NCBI GenBank assembly: GCA_000827325.1
Contig: KN832870.1
Location: 3,162,001 to 3,226,000, forward strand
From: Oidiodendron maius Zn
Lineage: Eukaryota > Ascomycota > Leotiomycetes > Myxotrichaceae
Length of the DNA: 64,000 bases
Direction of reading: 5' to 3'
Shown piece after piece: positions 43,848-57,129 of the stretch. The notes under the pieces were generated by a model, which saw nothing but the letters and a program-made list of their open reading frames with translations, searched no databases and was not told the DNA's origin. Every line of letters starts with the position of its first letter. Within the stretch, counting starts at the first letter, position 1. The position numbers were made by a program, and so were the translations under genes.

Positions 43848-46800
43848 ATGGCTTCCAATGCGGGACCAAGGCGCAATAATCCTTTCTCGCGGACGGCATC
43901 ACCATCGCCTGGCCCAACTATTGCCAATGGCAGACCGAAATCTATGATTATGTCGTCTCCGCCCTCATCAGACCACAGTCCGGCTCACTCCCGACACCAA
44001 TCCTACTCCTCACTGGTAGCACCCGTAGCGTCCAATAATACTTTGATGTCGCGGCATCGCTCAAGTTCAAAGAGTGGTTCATCGTCTTCTAATACATTTG
44101 CTCCGTCATTCATAAAAGCGGAAGCAATGCAACGTGGGGCCGACGTTGTCAAGTCTATTGAAGGAGAAAATGATTTTTCCGGGAAGAGATACGTGTGGCT
44201 CAATGATCCAAATACGGCTTTCGTTAAGGGCTGGATTGTGGAAGAGTTGGACAATAATAAGATTCTTGTTCAGTGTGAAGATGGAACCGTATGTATATTC
44301 GGTCTAATAACAATTTCCTGCGCTAACACTGCTCACAGCAACGACAAGTTAGTGCCGACAACGTCGACAAAGTCAATCCCGCGAAGTTTGACAAGGCAGA
44401 TGATATGGCGGAACTTACACATCTTAACGAAGCATCTGTTGTTCACAATCTGCACATGCGGTATCAGTCTGACCTGATCTATACATACTCGGGATTGTTC
44501 CTGGTTGCCATCAATCCATACTGTCCGCTCCCGATTTACACAAACGAGTACATTAATATGTACAAGGGTCAAAGCCGAGAAGATACAAAGCCCCATATCT
44601 ACGCAATGGCGGATGAAGCCTTCCGAAACCTTGTAGAAGAAGGTGAAAACCAGAGTATCCTCGTAACTGGAGAGTCCGGCGCCGGGAAAACCGAGAATAC
44701 TAAAAAGGTCATACAGTATCTCGCTGCAGTTGCGCATACCGACTCTCCAGTTAAGAAAGGTGCTCGGCATTCTAATCTTTCCCAACAAATCCTCCGTGCA
44801 AATCCAATACTCGAGGCGTTCGGAAACGCGCAGACAGTTCGAAATAATAACTCGTCGCGGTTCGGGAAATTCATCAGAATCGAGTTTACTCGAACTGGTA
44901 CCATTGCCGGGGCCTTTATAGATTGGTATTTACTTGAAAAATCCCGTGTCGTCAGACTCAATGCTCACGAACGAAATTATCATGTGTTTTACCAGCTTCT
45001 CAAGGGCGCCGATCGGAGAATGAAACAGGAATTTCTGTTGGATGATCTGAGCGTGGATGACTTTGCATATACCAAAGATGGCCAAGATACCATTACTGGC
45101 GTTTCGGATCAAGACGAGTGGAGCTCATTAATTGAAGCCTTTAATATTATGGGATTTTCCGACAAAGAGCAGGTCTCTATACTTCGAACCATTGCCGCCG
45201 TTCTTCATTTGGGTAATATCACGGTTATGCATGAGAGCAGAGGAGCCGACCAGGCACGTCTCGCACCAGATGCTCGATCTCAAGCAGAAAATGTCTGCAA
45301 CTTGCTTGGGATACCAATCGACCCATTCATCCAAGGCCTTTTGCATCCTCGGGTGAAGGCTGGCAGAGAATGGGTAGAAAAGGTTCAAACCCCCGAACAA
45401 GTCCGACTAGCAATTGATGCCTTGTCAAAGGGTATTTATGAACGTGGGTTCGGTGATCTCGTTGCGCGTATCAATCGACAACTCGATAGATCAGGGGCCG
45501 GTTTAGATGACTCTTACTTTATTGGTGTGCTCGACATTGCCGGATTTGAGATCTTCGAAGAAAACAGCTTTGAACAACTTTGCATAAATTATACAAACGA
45601 GAAGCTTCAGCAGTTTTTCAACCATCACATGTTTGTTCTGGAGCAAGAGGAGTATGCCAGGGAACAGATTGAATGGAAGTTCATCGATTTTGGGCATGAT
45701 CTCCAGCCGACGATTGATTTGATCGAGCTCCCAAATCCTATTGGTATCTTCTCCTGCCTAGACGAGGACTCAGTAATGCCCAAAGCCACAGATAAGTCCT
45801 TCACAGAGAAACTACACTCCTTATGGGATCGGAAGACTCCAAAATATCGGCCTTCTCGACTTGGTCAAGGCTTTGTGCTCACCCATTACGCCGCAGAAGT
45901 GGAGTACACAACTGAAGGCTGGCTTGAGAAGAACAAAGACCCTTTGAATGATAACATCACAAGATTGCTAGCAGCTTCGACAGACAAGCATGTAGCTGCA
46001 CTCTTTGCTGACTGTGCGGAAGGGGAGGATGACCCGGGCGCAACTAGGAGCCGAGTAAAGAAAGGGCTCTTCCGAACCGTTGCCCAAAGACATAAGGAAC
46101 AGTTATCCAGCTTGATGGCCCAGCTGCATTCTACACATCCTCATTTCGTCCGGTGTATCATCCCAAATCACAAGAAGCGACCAAAACAATTGAGCCCCCC
46201 TCTCGTGCTAGATCAACTGCGTTGCAATGGTGTTCTTGAGGGGATTAGAATTGCTCGAACAGGCTTTCCCAACAGATTACCATTCTCAGAATTCAGGCAA
46301 AGATATGAAGTTTTGTGTAAAAACATGCCAAAGGGCTATCTCGAGGGCCAAATGGCCGCGACAATAATGCTGGATGAGTTAGGCCTGGACAAGTCCTTGT
46401 TCAGAGTTGGCTTGACGAAGGTCTTTTTTAGGGCGGGCGTGTTGGCAGAACTTGAAGAGCAGCGAGACACACTGATCCGTGACATTATGTCTCGGTTCCA
46501 ATCTATTGCTCGAGGGTTTACTCAGCGACGTATCGCTCACAAACGGCTCTATCGTGCGGAAGCAACGCGGATAATCCAACACAACTTCCATATCTATTTA
46601 GAGCTTTGTAAAAATCCTTGGTGGCGGCTCCTGGTTCAGATGAAGCCTCTTCTAGGTGCCACTAGGACTAATGGTGAGGTAAAGAAGCGGGATGAAATGA
46701 TACAAAAGCTCAATGAGAGGGTCAGGCATGAGGCCTCTGAACGACAAAGGCTAGATGAAGAACGCCGTAACGCCAACATTGAGATGCAGAGGATTCAGCA

Positions 46801-49800
46801 GACTCTGGAAAGTGAACGTTCCCTTGCCTTAGACAAAGAAGAGATCTTTAAGAGGTTGCAATTCCGAGAGGCTGAGTTGAGTGATAAACTCGCAGGAGCC
46901 TTAGACGACCAAGAAAAACTCGAGGATCAGCTAGATGACCTTCTGGGGGCTAAGAAGAAGGCCGAGCAGCAAGCCGAAAAATGCAGAACTGAACTAGAGC
47001 AAGCAGGGCTCATCGTCGCCAAGTTAGAGAGCGAAAAGAGAGAGCTCAGCGAAAGGCTTGAAGACTTAGATGAGCAGCTTACTCGACTTGCTCAGTCTCA
47101 GGCTGACCGAAGCGCCGAAGAATCCCGCCTTTCCCAGGACGTGAGAATGCTTCAAAGCCAACTGGGATTAAAAGACAGGAAGGTCCAGGATCTGGAGAAC
47201 AAGCTATTGAAAGTCGATCAGGACTTAGATATCAAACTAGCCAATACTACGAAGGAGCTTCTGTCTGTCCGAACCAGGGAACAGGATCTGATTGCTGAAA
47301 ACCGTCAAGTTCATCAACAAATATCTGAATTATCCTCCACGTCCACTGCATATGAAGACATGATGCGTCGAAAGGAAATTGAACTTACCATTCTGCGGTC
47401 AGATAACCAAAAGCATGAGGCTGAGCGTAAGGAGTTCAACAATGAAAAGCAGAAGCTATTTAATGAGAAAGAAGGAGTTGCTAGTCGGCTCCGCGAAGTC
47501 CAAGCCGAAATGTTTGCCATGAAATCACAGAAAGCTCAATTGGAGAGGGAGGCAGCCGATGCTAAAAAGCTTTTGGATGCAAGACTTACGGAAGATACCC
47601 AAGCTGGACAAAATCGCAAGATGCTAGAAAGTCAAATCACTGATCTCAAGCAACAATTATCTGAAGTACAGCGGGATCTTAGTCGAGAGCGGCAATCACG
47701 AGATGATGTTCAACTTCTCTCAGACCACAAGTACAATGAGCTGAACAAGAAGTTCCAGGAGCTCAACGAGGCCAAGATCATCATTGAGAAGGAGATGTAC
47801 GTTCAACAAGACACACTCCGACGGGCCATTGAAGCACGGACTATAGCAGAAAGGGAGCGAAACGAAGCTCGACATGAGATCAAAATGCTCCGAGAAGCTA
47901 AAGCTTCTGCGGAGCAAGCAAGAATTGAAGCCGAACTCGCAAACGATCGAAATGCATCACGACTTGCCCGCGAACGTGAAGCTAGGCTAATAGAAGACCT
48001 TGATGTTGAACATGACCGCGCTAAACACCTAGAAGATGAATGTAAACGATTGAACCAACGAGTTGAAGAATTGAACAAGATGATTTTAGAATCCGGCGAC
48101 TTTGGGCTTAAGGTTGACAAGGAAAAAGAACGCCTGGATAGAGAACTGAATACGGTAAGAAGCCGTTTGGCAGCATCGGAAAATGATAATCGTGCGCTAT
48201 TGAACAAACTTCAGCAAAAAGGTCTTGAGCTCGCTCGGTCTGGATCCAGGGCCAGCGAAGCTCAGCGCGGTCATCTTCAAAGTCTCCAGAGGGAAAAGTC
48301 CAAGATCGAAGAGCAGAACCAAAAGCTGAATAAACAATTAACGGATGCTCAATTAGCAATTGCTGCCATGGAAAAGCAGAAGGAGAAACTTCAGCTTAGT
48401 CTAGAAGACCTCAGCCACGAAGTTGCGCGTGAGCATAAGACGACTAGAAATGCTGAAAAGGTATCATCCACGTTCACCACTCAACTGGCAGAAGCGGGTC
48501 GCAAGTTAGAGGCAGAATGTCAACTCCATTCTCAAGCCCAGACCAAGAATAGACAACTCCAAGCAATGATCGATGCCCGAGACCGAGATATTCTTCTCCT
48601 TATGAAGAAGATTGAACCTGATACGACCATCTCCTTGCCTCTGCCTGGTGGGAGCGACAAAAGTGCATCATCGACCCCACCTAATCTTATCCCGAGTCTT
48701 ACTCAAAAGATTGAGGACTTACAACAAAATCTGCGTGTGCAAATTGCGGGCCGGTCAAATGCTGAGTCTCAGTTATCTGATCTTCGTAAGAGGCTTGAGG
48801 AGGAATTCGGAGACTCTCCCAGCAGGGCGAAATTAGAGGAGATACATCCGAACCAAGGCACTTTCACGTCACCTCTGAGGAACAAGATCAATACCAAGCC
48901 ACGTTCAAATGTTTCAACCCCAACTCGTCGCTTCCAAAGTAGTGGAGTCGACAACTCTGCCCCAGACTCTGCTCGATCCGACCGGACTGCTGATATTTTG
49001 AGCTTCAACAACAGACAGGATCTTAAGGCCAATATCGAAGAACTTCAGAATCAACTCCAGCTAAGTCAGATGCAAAATAGGCATCTTCAAAGCCAACTCG
49101 AACGGTCTTCGCCATCACGTGAGCTCTGGCCAGATGACAGCCCTTCTCAGAGACGAGTTCATAAGTTGGAGCAGGCCAATAGCAGGCTCCACGACATGTT
49201 AGATGATTCTGCGCGAAAGATGTCCGCCCTTGAAAAGAGCATCCAGACTGGAGAGCTTTCATTCCGCGACGTGCAAACAAAGTCTCATGAAGAGCTTTTT
49301 GATCTCATTAACAAGCAAGAAGATTCTCGAAGGTCGCTCCTTCATATCCATAAAGATACACTTGCTGATCTCCAAGATACGAAGAGTCATTTTGAAGGAC
49401 TCAGGCATGCCCGTGCCTCCCTTGAAGTTGAGCTCCGTGATGCCAAATCTGCTTTGGAAGAAATGTCGCAGCAGAGAGATCAAGATGCCGCGAGCCGAAG
49501 CCAAATTCTTCAAGGAGCCACGGACCTACAAATTAGGCTTGATGCGGAATCCTCGAAACTTACTGATGTTACCTCCCAGCTCTCCCTCTACAAGAGCCGA
49601 TCAGACGAATATTTTAGCAAACTTGAACAAGCTGAGATTGCCGTTCTAAAGGCAACTCGGGCCGAGCAATTCGCGAAATCGCAGCTAAAGGAGACGGAGG
49701 AAACATACGCGGATGTAATGTCTGAACGGAAACAAATGGATGCAACTATCGAAGATCTCCAACGACAAAACCAGAGTTATGAAGAGAAACTTGAAGATCT

Positions 49801-51152
49801 CTCTGCTGACCTTGAAGCCGCCATCCAGGCTAGAAAGCGACTGCAGCATGAGCTAGAAGATTACCGCAGCCAACGAGCGATGGACATTGAAGACAAAGAA
49901 TCCAGCATGGAGCAAACCCGCAAGAAATACCAAGCTGAATTCGCGACGTTGACCAACGAGCTAGATATTGCTCGAGAAGAGAAACTATTTAAACAGGCTG
50001 AAAATACCCGTCTCCGGGACGAATTGGAAGAGCTTCGCTCGAAGTGGGATGATGAAGTCCTCAATAGCTCTACTTGGTCAAAGGAAAAGGCCCGTCTCGA
50101 GTCAACCCTCTCCGATCTCCAGTCCTCTCGTGATGAAGCTGTTAATGCACATAATGACGCTCAAGGCAAAATTGTCTCTCTGCTGTCTCAGGTTCGTAGT
50201 TTGCGGTCATCGGCGGATGATGCTGCAGCTGAGCATGACATGCTGCAGCGCGAGAAGAGAAGCCTAGAAGCGCGCCTTGAAGAAGCGAAAGCCGGTTTGG
50301 AAGAACTTACCCGTGGGGATAGCCCATCACTCCGCAATGCAGCTGGCATGGATCGCGAATTGTTGGAGCTGAAGTCAAACTTGGCACAGCAGGAGGATAT
50401 CGCCGCTGCTGCTGTTGAAAAAATGAGGAGAGCAGAAGCGCTGGCATCTGAGATGCAAAAGGATATCGTGGCAGAGAGGGAAATGACAGTCCAGCTGCAT
50501 AAGGAGAAGGCGGCACTAGAAAAGAACCTTAAGGATGTTCAAGTGAGGCTTGTTGACCTTGAAACAAAGGGCTACTCCAGTGCTAGCCAAGATGTCAGGT
50601 TCCTTAATGGCCGTGTCCAAGAGGTACGTACTTTATTCAACCCTTCTCCAACATCACCACCTGAAAGGAGTCACTAACGCCCCGGAATAGTTGGAGGCTC
50701 AACTTGAGGCTCAGGTAACAGCACAATCCAAGTCTGCCCGCAGTGTTCGTAATGTAGATCGCACAGTGAAAGATCTTCAACTGCAAATTGAGAGAAAAGA
50801 AAAGGCGAATTCGCAACTCGAAGAGGACATCGCACGGTCTAGAGACAAAGTTGAAAAATTACTCAAGGCGATCGATGAGCTTCAATCTTCGGAAAGCAGT
50901 GTGCAGCTGGCAGCTCGGAGAGCAGAACGGGAACTCCGGGAAGAGAAAGAAAAAGCATTGAGGTTTGAGAGGGAGCTCGAGACGCTAAAGTCTAGAGGGG
51001 TATACGGCAATGGGGCGATAAGGTCGAACATAGCAAGTGAAAATTGGGGCATTGTCGGGATTGAGAAAGATGAGCTCGAGAACGGAATCGAGGTCCCAGA
51101 GCGTAAGAGTAGCCTGAATCGGCAGTTCAGTATGAGTAAGGGATTCTTGTGA
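43848..51152 (+). CDS. Conventional (class II) myosin heavy chain
   Basis: Predicted 2395-residue protein from exons 43848-44288, 44339-50623 and 50691-51152 (introns 50 and 67 bp). A Ser/Pro-rich N-extension of about 110 residues precedes an SH3-like subdomain (YVWLNDPNTAFVKGWI). Motor, about 160-850: P-loop GESGAGKTEN near 258, switch I NNNSSRFGKF, switch II DIAGFEIFEENSFEQLCINY, actin-binding HFVRCIIPNHKKRP, and the SH1 helix region LDQLRCNGVLEGIRIARTGF. One or two IQ-like segments follow (SIARGFTQRRIAHKR). The remainder is a long heptad coiled-coil tail with a break near 1580-1730 (Pro/Ser-rich, GGSDKSASSTPPN, RSNVSTPTRRF), as in Myo2/MyoB-type tails. These motors build the contractile actomyosin ring at septa. 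The last 40 residues (ERKSSLNRQFSMSKGFL) are a basic, Ser-rich non-helical tailpiece. Confidence 0.96.
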
Positions 51153-52270
51153 TTCTATAACGGACAAGAAGGTGTATTTGTATAGGTGGAAGCGGCGTTT
51201 GGCAACTTGGTACTGGTGCATGTGTGTTTTGTTTATGCTAGGAAATGCTCAGGAGGTGTTAATAGAAACGTTTTCTCATGGCCATGTATTGCGCATTCGC
51301 TTTAACCGCCCCGGGCAAATATTAAGTGAAACAATGGTGACCCCAATGCAGCCATACGCACTTCCACTGATATTGCCCAATGAAGGTTCGTCCCGTTGCT
51401 CTTTCATACAATTTGTTTTGTATTGGAGCATGCATCACTAATTTGCAGTTTATCGTCACAATAATTGTATCGAGAATGTTGCAAACTGCTCAAATCTCAC
51501 AGGAAGCAAAGTTGATTTAAGAAGAGTGGAATAAGCACTAACTGGCAGGCTTTTGTGCTGATGAAAAATTGTTTGGAGTATGAGATATATAACCGCTACC
51601 TTTCTCCTTCTGACAACAATCCATAGGCTGAGTTTAGAAGGAAAGTAGCCACAGTCGATTTAAGCCTAAAAGTCTCTCATTCTTCTTAGAGACCTCTCCC
51701 AACACACTTTCTATCATTTTGTAGACTATATCAGGTTAGTTGAAGTAAATTACAATCGTATAGAATTGTTGTGTGTGCTCGATTCTATTGCCTAAGGGTG
51801 GTTTCTCTCGTGTTTTTCTTTGTTCATCATTTACGTCGATCTAGATATCCACGAAGCTAGGTTTATTCTTCTTGTGGTAAGTTAAAGGCTTAAAAATGTA
51901 TTCAAAAGCACCACTATGAACCTATGTGATCGTATCACTGTGCAGTTTGTCTCATGGATGGCCTTCATACATGCTTCGTCTCAACTTCCTGGGCGGTTTC
52001 TCTACCAATGACCTTTCAGTAACCCTCCTATCTACACAATTCCGGCATTTCTATTCAAGAAATAGAAGGAGATTCTTTGACCTTTGGCTCTAATTCCGGC
52101 GAAGTATTATCTTGTGGCTAAATATCTAAACAAAGCAGCGTGGATGCCTTTGTTCCAGTGAAAATCGTTTTGAATAACAGCGTAGATATGTAAGAAAAAT
52201 CTCAAGGGCTCTCCACTCACTACAGCATTACAGCATAAAATTTGATAGCTCTATAAAACCAGTTGACATC
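51153..52270. other. Intergenic, 1.1 kb
   Basis: Myosin 3' region and GT2 promoter. AT-leaning; no ORF of protein-like composition, no repeat ends. CTATAAAACC at 52251-52260 resembles a TATA box but lies only about 10 bp from the ATG, too near for that ATG to be used from it. Confidence 0.45.
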
Positions 52271-54001
52271 ATGCGTTTCCGCGGCAGGCCAATTATAGCT
52301 GCTATACTATGTGTCGTTGGATTGACTGTCGGTGCCCTAATAATCAGTCACGAGATTTCAAACAACGTTTACTTTCAAAACGGTGGGGTTAATAAAACTT
52401 CCAATGTGTGCCAACTATGCATAAACGCAGGAAAGAACTATCCTACCTTTTCTGTTGCAAATACCTGGCGCTTGGCGCGTCAAACAAGGTTCTCACGAGT
52501 CGTCCATCAACTTTCATTGGTCTTTCTCAAGAAGTGCAACTTGTACGTTTTAACTACTATCTACGACTTTTATATACTTTCAATAATATCTACGATAGCC
52601 ATTCTTGGCATATTTTTACTACAAATACTTCGTCCCGCTCTGGATCGTTATTCACCCATCTCGGTAATCTACTCTTTTCTTACCTGGAGACCGATTCTTA
52701 TTACTATCCTCTCGGCCCTCAGTTATAAGATATATACGGTTAACTCAAACGTATTTTCTGCAGTCGCATTGCAACCCTGGCTTTTCGCCTTTTTGATGCT
52801 GGCAATATTCAAGTTTCTCAAGGTATTCGTCCACACGGTCTCCTTTTACCTCCTTACTACTCCCACGCAGCAACCAGTCAATCCAACCATATTTCCCAGT
52901 GATGTCACAGTCATAGTTCCATCCGTGGGAGAATTTGATGACGAATTTGTCGAGTGCATCGAAACAATCGTTGCCAACGGGCCGCGCAGAATCATCGTTT
53001 GTACCGTTGGCGTTGCTAAACAAACGAAAGCAAAGCAGGTCTGCTCCGAAATATCTTCTAGACATTTAAATGCAAGAATAACCGTCCTGTCACTTGCACT
53101 GGCTAACAAGAGAGCTCAATTCCTGAGAGGGGTTTCAGCTGCCCGGACCGAAATCATCGCCTACGCCGACGACCATGTCTTCTGGCCGCCCACATTCCTT
53201 AAAAGTGCCTTGGCACCTTTAGAAGACCAGCGAGTGGGACTTGTAGGTACCGTCAAAAGGGTAAGGCGTGATCGATCGGGGGGCTTTTGGAAGTCTCTTT
53301 TGAACTATATAGCTTGCTTGTATCTTGAACGACATAATTTTGACTGCACGGCAACTTACAACCTGGACGGAGGTGTGTTTGTGATCTCCGGTCGAACCGC
53401 TCTAATTCGCACCAACATTGTGCACCATGTGGATTTTCGTAGAGAGTTTCAGAACGAGACCTGGTTATGGGGAACAGTAGGCCCCATGAAAGTCGACGAT
53501 GATAACTGCATTACGCGATGGTTGGTGAACCATGGTTGGAAGATAGTCTTCCACAACTCTCCAGACGCAGTAGTTGAGACTACTTTAGGTACTACAGGTG
53601 GATTTGAGAAGTTTCGTGGACAGCTACTCAGATGGGCCCGTACAACATGGCGATCTAACTCGACCTCTCTCTTCTCGGATCGCACATGTTGGACAGCTCA
53701 TCCCTGGACTACGTACGCCATGTTTATCTCGTCATTCTTCAACATTGCACTGATTTATGATCCCCTCCTCATCTTAGCGCTCTATCGTTCTGGATATACA
53801 AGGCATATGTACTCTTTACTCCTCGCCATACTTCTCTCCAAACTCATCAAACCGATTGAGCATCTGAGGAGAGAACCGCAGGATATAATGGTCATGCTAC
53901 CGCAGGGCATTATTTTCGGATACGTGCACAGCTTATTTAAGATATGGGCATTCTTTACCGCGCGTAATATTGAATGGAGCGGTAGGAAGGGAATCAAGTA
54001 G
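52271..54001 (+). CDS. Processive family-2 glycosyltransferase (type-2 GT, hyaluronan-synthase-like)
   Basis: A single-exon 576-residue membrane enzyme. Four or five hydrophobic segments precede the catalytic domain (for example IIAAILCVVGLTVGALII and ISTIAILGIFLLQIL). The GT-A domain starts at DVTVIVPSVGEFDDEFVECI. Catalytic features: YADDHVFWPP near 298 (DxD-like acidic pair), GGVFVISGRTALIR, VDDDNCITRW near 407 (acidic base region), and QLLRWARTTWRSN near 448 (the QxxRW product-binding motif of processive beta-glycosyltransferases such as chitin, cellulose and hyaluronan synthases). Two or three further TM helices close it. This architecture matches the ascomycete type-2 GT needed for hyphal surface polysaccharide and surface growth in plant pathogens. 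The sugar product is unknown. N-glycosylation sequons NKTS and NSTS are present. Confidence 0.9.
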   Translation: MRFRGRPIIAAILCVVGLTVGALIISHEISNNVYFQNGGVNKTSNVCQLCINAGKNYPTFSVANTWRLARQTRFSRVVHQLSLVFLKKCNLYVLTTIYDFYILSIISTIAILGIFLLQILRPALDRYSPISVIYSFLTWRPILITILSALSYKIYTVNSNVFSAVALQPWLFAFLMLAIFKFLKVFVHTVSFYLLTTPTQQPVNPTIFPSDVTVIVPSVGEFDDEFVECIETIVANGPRRIIVCTVGVAKQTKAKQVCSEISSRHLNARITVLSLALANKRAQFLRGVSAARTEIIAYADDHVFWPPTFLKSALAPLEDQRVGLVGTVKRVRRDRSGGFWKSLLNYIACLYLERHNFDCTATYNLDGGVFVISGRTALIRTNIVHHVDFRREFQNETWLWGTVGPMKVDDDNCITRWLVNHGWKIVFHNSPDAVVETTLGTTGGFEKFRGQLLRWARTTWRSNSTSLFSDRTCWTAHPWTTYAMFISSFFNIALIYDPLLILALYRSGYTRHMYSLLLAILLSKLIKPIEHLRREPQDIMVMLPQGIIFGYVHSLFKIWAFFTARNIEWSGRKGIK

Positions 54002-54496
54002 AGCAGTGGGGAATCAGTACGGATTATGGTTCTTAGCGAGCCAATTTCCCGGACAAATCGTCTGCTGTTATTAGATATCTCCCAACTCTTCTCTGACACT
54101 AGTATATCTCTGGTTGCCTTTCGAGATATGCTTTGCATTGTTTTAATAATACTGGAGTTATGGTCTGACGAGCTACTTGGCGTATGAATGTTGTTGGTAG
54201 GTGACAGCTTCTCACATAGATTTAAATATGCATTGTGAGAAAGGATAGAGGACAAAAGTAATATGAGATTGATCTGACAAAGGAAAACTATAACAATTTT
54301 GATTCTCCCAGTTGGGTCTGAATTTTTTGTATACAATCCATTTTGCTCCATGTACACGGTACGCTTAGTTTTGGGCGTGCCCTTTGCTATAAATATATAT
54401 ATCTGGAGCGGGTAAGCATTCGACGTTTGGTAACATATTACGATCCCCGTACCTTGGATTTTTATTTAGGCACACTTTATATTCTCCAATTGTTGA
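54002..54496. other. Intergenic, convergent spacer
   Basis: 3' regions of the GT2 gene and of the leftward small gene. AT-rich; no features seen. Confidence 0.5.
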
Positions 54497-55081
54497 TCAT
54501 TTCTTCCACAGAAATCCAACGACGATTTCATGCATCTTTCCAAATGCTCTCTGCGTTTTCATACCCCACATCTCGCTGTCTGCAGTGCTAGAATCGTCAT
54601 CCGAGCTGCTAATATCACCATTAGTGCCGCACATAGCTTGTCCAACGGTCAATGTTGTTGCGATATTGTGCCCGCCGTATCGTCTCATGGCACCAAGACC
54701 AAGGGGAGGATTCATGGGCGCGACGAGGTGCTGTAAGTGTGTTGTTCGGATAGGGGTCAGATTTCTATGTGCAGGCCGTCGCCGAGGGTGGATTTCACCC
54801 TTGACGCCGAGCTGCTGCTTCATGCGGTAAGAGAAGGTGTTTGGGGGGAAATGGTTCACAGACCAGTCTGTACTCGGGAGAGGAGCATATTTAGCTGTGG
54901 AAGGATGTGAGCGTTGTGCAGTTTGCTGTATTGGTGAGTTGGTGCAGAATGTGTAGTCTCCAACAGTCTGGAACTGGATCGTCTGAAGGGTACGGGGTTG
55001 CGGCCGTGTTGGCCGAGGTAGAGGGTACCGAGGACGGGTTCGTTGAGGGATAAGGGAAGATGTTTCCATTGAATCTGTCAT
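54497..55081 (-). CDS. Uncharacterised 194-residue basic protein
   Basis: Intronless ORF starting MTDSMETSSLIPQRTRPRYP, with an alternative ATG at residue 5. Arg/Pro-rich first part (LPRPTRPQPRTL), a central AKYAPLPSTDWSVNHFPP and KQQLGVKGEIHPRRRPAHRN, then an acidic Ser/Asp run (SSSDDDSSTADSE) and a hydrophobic C-terminal VGFLWKK. No signal peptide or TM segment, and no family recognised. The steady lack of stops, the T-rich/A-rich 5' flank and polar composition support a real gene, but weakly. Confidence 0.55.
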   Translation of the reverse strand: MTDSMETSSLIPQRTRPRYPLPRPTRPQPRTLQTIQFQTVGDYTFCTNSPIQQTAQRSHPSTAKYAPLPSTDWSVNHFPPNTFSYRMKQQLGVKGEIHPRRRPAHRNLTPIRTTHLQHLVAPMNPPLGLGAMRRYGGHNIATTLTVGQAMCGTNGDISSSDDDSSTADSEMWGMKTQRAFGKMHEIVVGFLWKK

Positions 55082-55923
55082 TTTTTTTGTTTGGGATGGC
55101 TGGTCAGTGGGTATGTGAATGAATAGAGGGAGGGATGAGAGAGAGGAGTGGTGGAGAGATGGAGAAGGTAAGGGCTGAGAGAAGTCAAGAATGAGAGGTC
55201 CAGAATATGAGGAAGTAATCGGAGCGAGGACTTATTGCTTCCGGTAAATCAAAGAATTGAGGTAGCAATGTCAATAATTGCTGCATGCTGCATGCAGGCC
55301 TGGGAGGTACAGGATTTATACCAAAGTCCAAGGTCCACTTTTAACTTTTAACCCATCAAATCCGGGGTAGAAAGGATTGAGGCGAAATAGTCACTTGTTG
55401 AGGCGAAATATGTTCCCTCAACTGCGAGTACCATCGGAAGCTCGCATTAATGGCGAAGCTGTTTGAAAGGAATGGTAGTATAAGAATACAGTACTGTCAG
55501 GCATCTGTTGCATTCCTGGCGGATGGGCAGGATGCGAGGATGAGGCTGTGGCTATGCCGAAAACTATGACAAGAGGGGCAGCCGTTTCACCGGCAAATTG
55601 GTTGGTCTTGCCCAACCAGAACCCTAAGACACTAGTCTAGGGCTCTTTAGACAAGATAGTGTCCCTTCGAAATGATTCAAGAAAGCTTCGAACGCTCATA
55701 AAACATTTCTACTACTATGCAGGGTTCAGTTGTCACGTGACTGAGAGATAAAGGAATGAGTAGAGGCTGCAGTGATAAATTCAAACTGCAGAGAAAGGAA
55801 AGTGATGCTTAAGAATCGTAACGGCCGATATAACGCTTTTGAAATACATGGAAGAAACCGGAGAAACTGCAGAATGAGAGCCTCTAAATGCCCCACGTAC
55901 CTGACAAGTCATTGGAAGCGCAA
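55082..55923. other. Intergenic
   Basis: Purine/GA-rich leader region of the 194-residue gene near 55090-55200, then unremarkable DNA. A near-exact GGCGAAATA duplication occurs near 55380-55410. Confidence 0.4.
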
Positions 55924-56277
55924 TTAGACCACCACGCTTATAACTCCTAACAGCGCAACGACGAGGCCTAGTTGTGCTAATTTTGATTCCGTCTCCTTGG
56001 GGTGGATTGCCGTTTGTGTTCTCGACTCTCGCACCATATTTCCGGCTACGTGTGTCTTTGTTCCGGTCGCAGTCAGCGAGCACGACAGCTCCTCAACGCT
56101 GACGCATCCAGTTTGATTGTCCTCGGGCGTTGTTGCACTCTCAATGAGTGTCCTGACGATAATGTCGCTGCCATTCCATTCCTTTATCTCGGGAATTGCT
56201 CCACTTGCTGATGGGACACATGCCTGGAGGCTCAGAAAATCCGGGCTTGCCGGGAACGAAACAGACAGGCCGGACAT
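55924..56277 (-). CDS. Small protein with C-terminal membrane segment
   Basis: A 117-residue intronless ORF starting MSGLSVSFPASPDFLSL. Preceded by a CT-rich stretch and an A/C-rich leader (AACAAACAATAGCACCC), normal for a fungal 5' UTR. The soluble part has four cysteines and several Thr/Ser; the last 19 residues (LAQLGLVVALLGVISVVV) form one hydrophobic helix with no charged residue after it. That end could be a tail anchor or a GPI-attachment signal. There is no clear N-terminal signal peptide, which favours a tail anchor. Not recognised. Confidence 0.5.
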   Translation of the reverse strand: MSGLSVSFPASPDFLSLQACVPSASGAIPEIKEWNGSDIIVRTLIESATTPEDNQTGCVSVEELSCSLTATGTKTHVAGNMVRESRTQTAIHPKETESKLAQLGLVVALLGVISVVV

Positions 56278-57090
56278 AATGGGTGCTATTGTTTGTTAGA
56301 GATCTGTGTGGTGCACAGTGATGCTCTGTAAATGATGTGTTTGTTCGTGTTTTGTGCGAATTGAAATGGGTTGTAGTGGGCCGCGGACGGGGGGGGGAGA
56401 AGGGGAGGGGAACAGAGGGGAAGAAAGAGATTAAGGACGGTAGTGCATTTTCAGTAATTTGCAAGCGAGCTGTCTTGTCAGTGTCAGGATTCGAGAATGG
56501 GTGAGTAGAAGGGCGAAGTTTGTTCTATAATTGAGTGGTGATCCTGCACGAGGCTATGCGGGTACCGCGAGAAGGAATATCTCACGCGCTTCAGCCTCGT
56601 TAACGAATGACTAAGCAAACCAGATATTGTTGCCTCAGGGAGTAAGGCGCCAACTACGTCACCGATGTCCATTTCATTATTGTACCAGGAAGAAGTAAAG
56701 AAAGCCATCATGCAAGAGAGGGGGGAGACTGGGGTTTGTAGACACTGACAGCTTGGAATCTGCTCTGCCATCCCAAATCCCATTAACCGTATACGGCCTC
56801 AGCGGCCGCAAGACAAAGCGGCATAGGCAATGCAAAACTTCGACCCAAGAACCCAAACTGCATTCCTAGCCTATGACGACCTTTTCGCCCAGTCAGTGTT
56901 TCTTGATTCGCCTGGTTTCTCAAAGCGGCAGCGGCCAACACACTCAGGGTCAATGATGTATGCGGTTTTAAGGTACATAGGGGCATAGCAGAGGGCCGCA
57001 ATTCAGGTTACTGGCGTGCCGCCACGGGTACTGGTGAAAGTCAACACCTCGTACATCGTCTCACCGTTGGCGCTGTTGCGCTCGACACCA

Positions 57091-57129
<39 letters not shown>
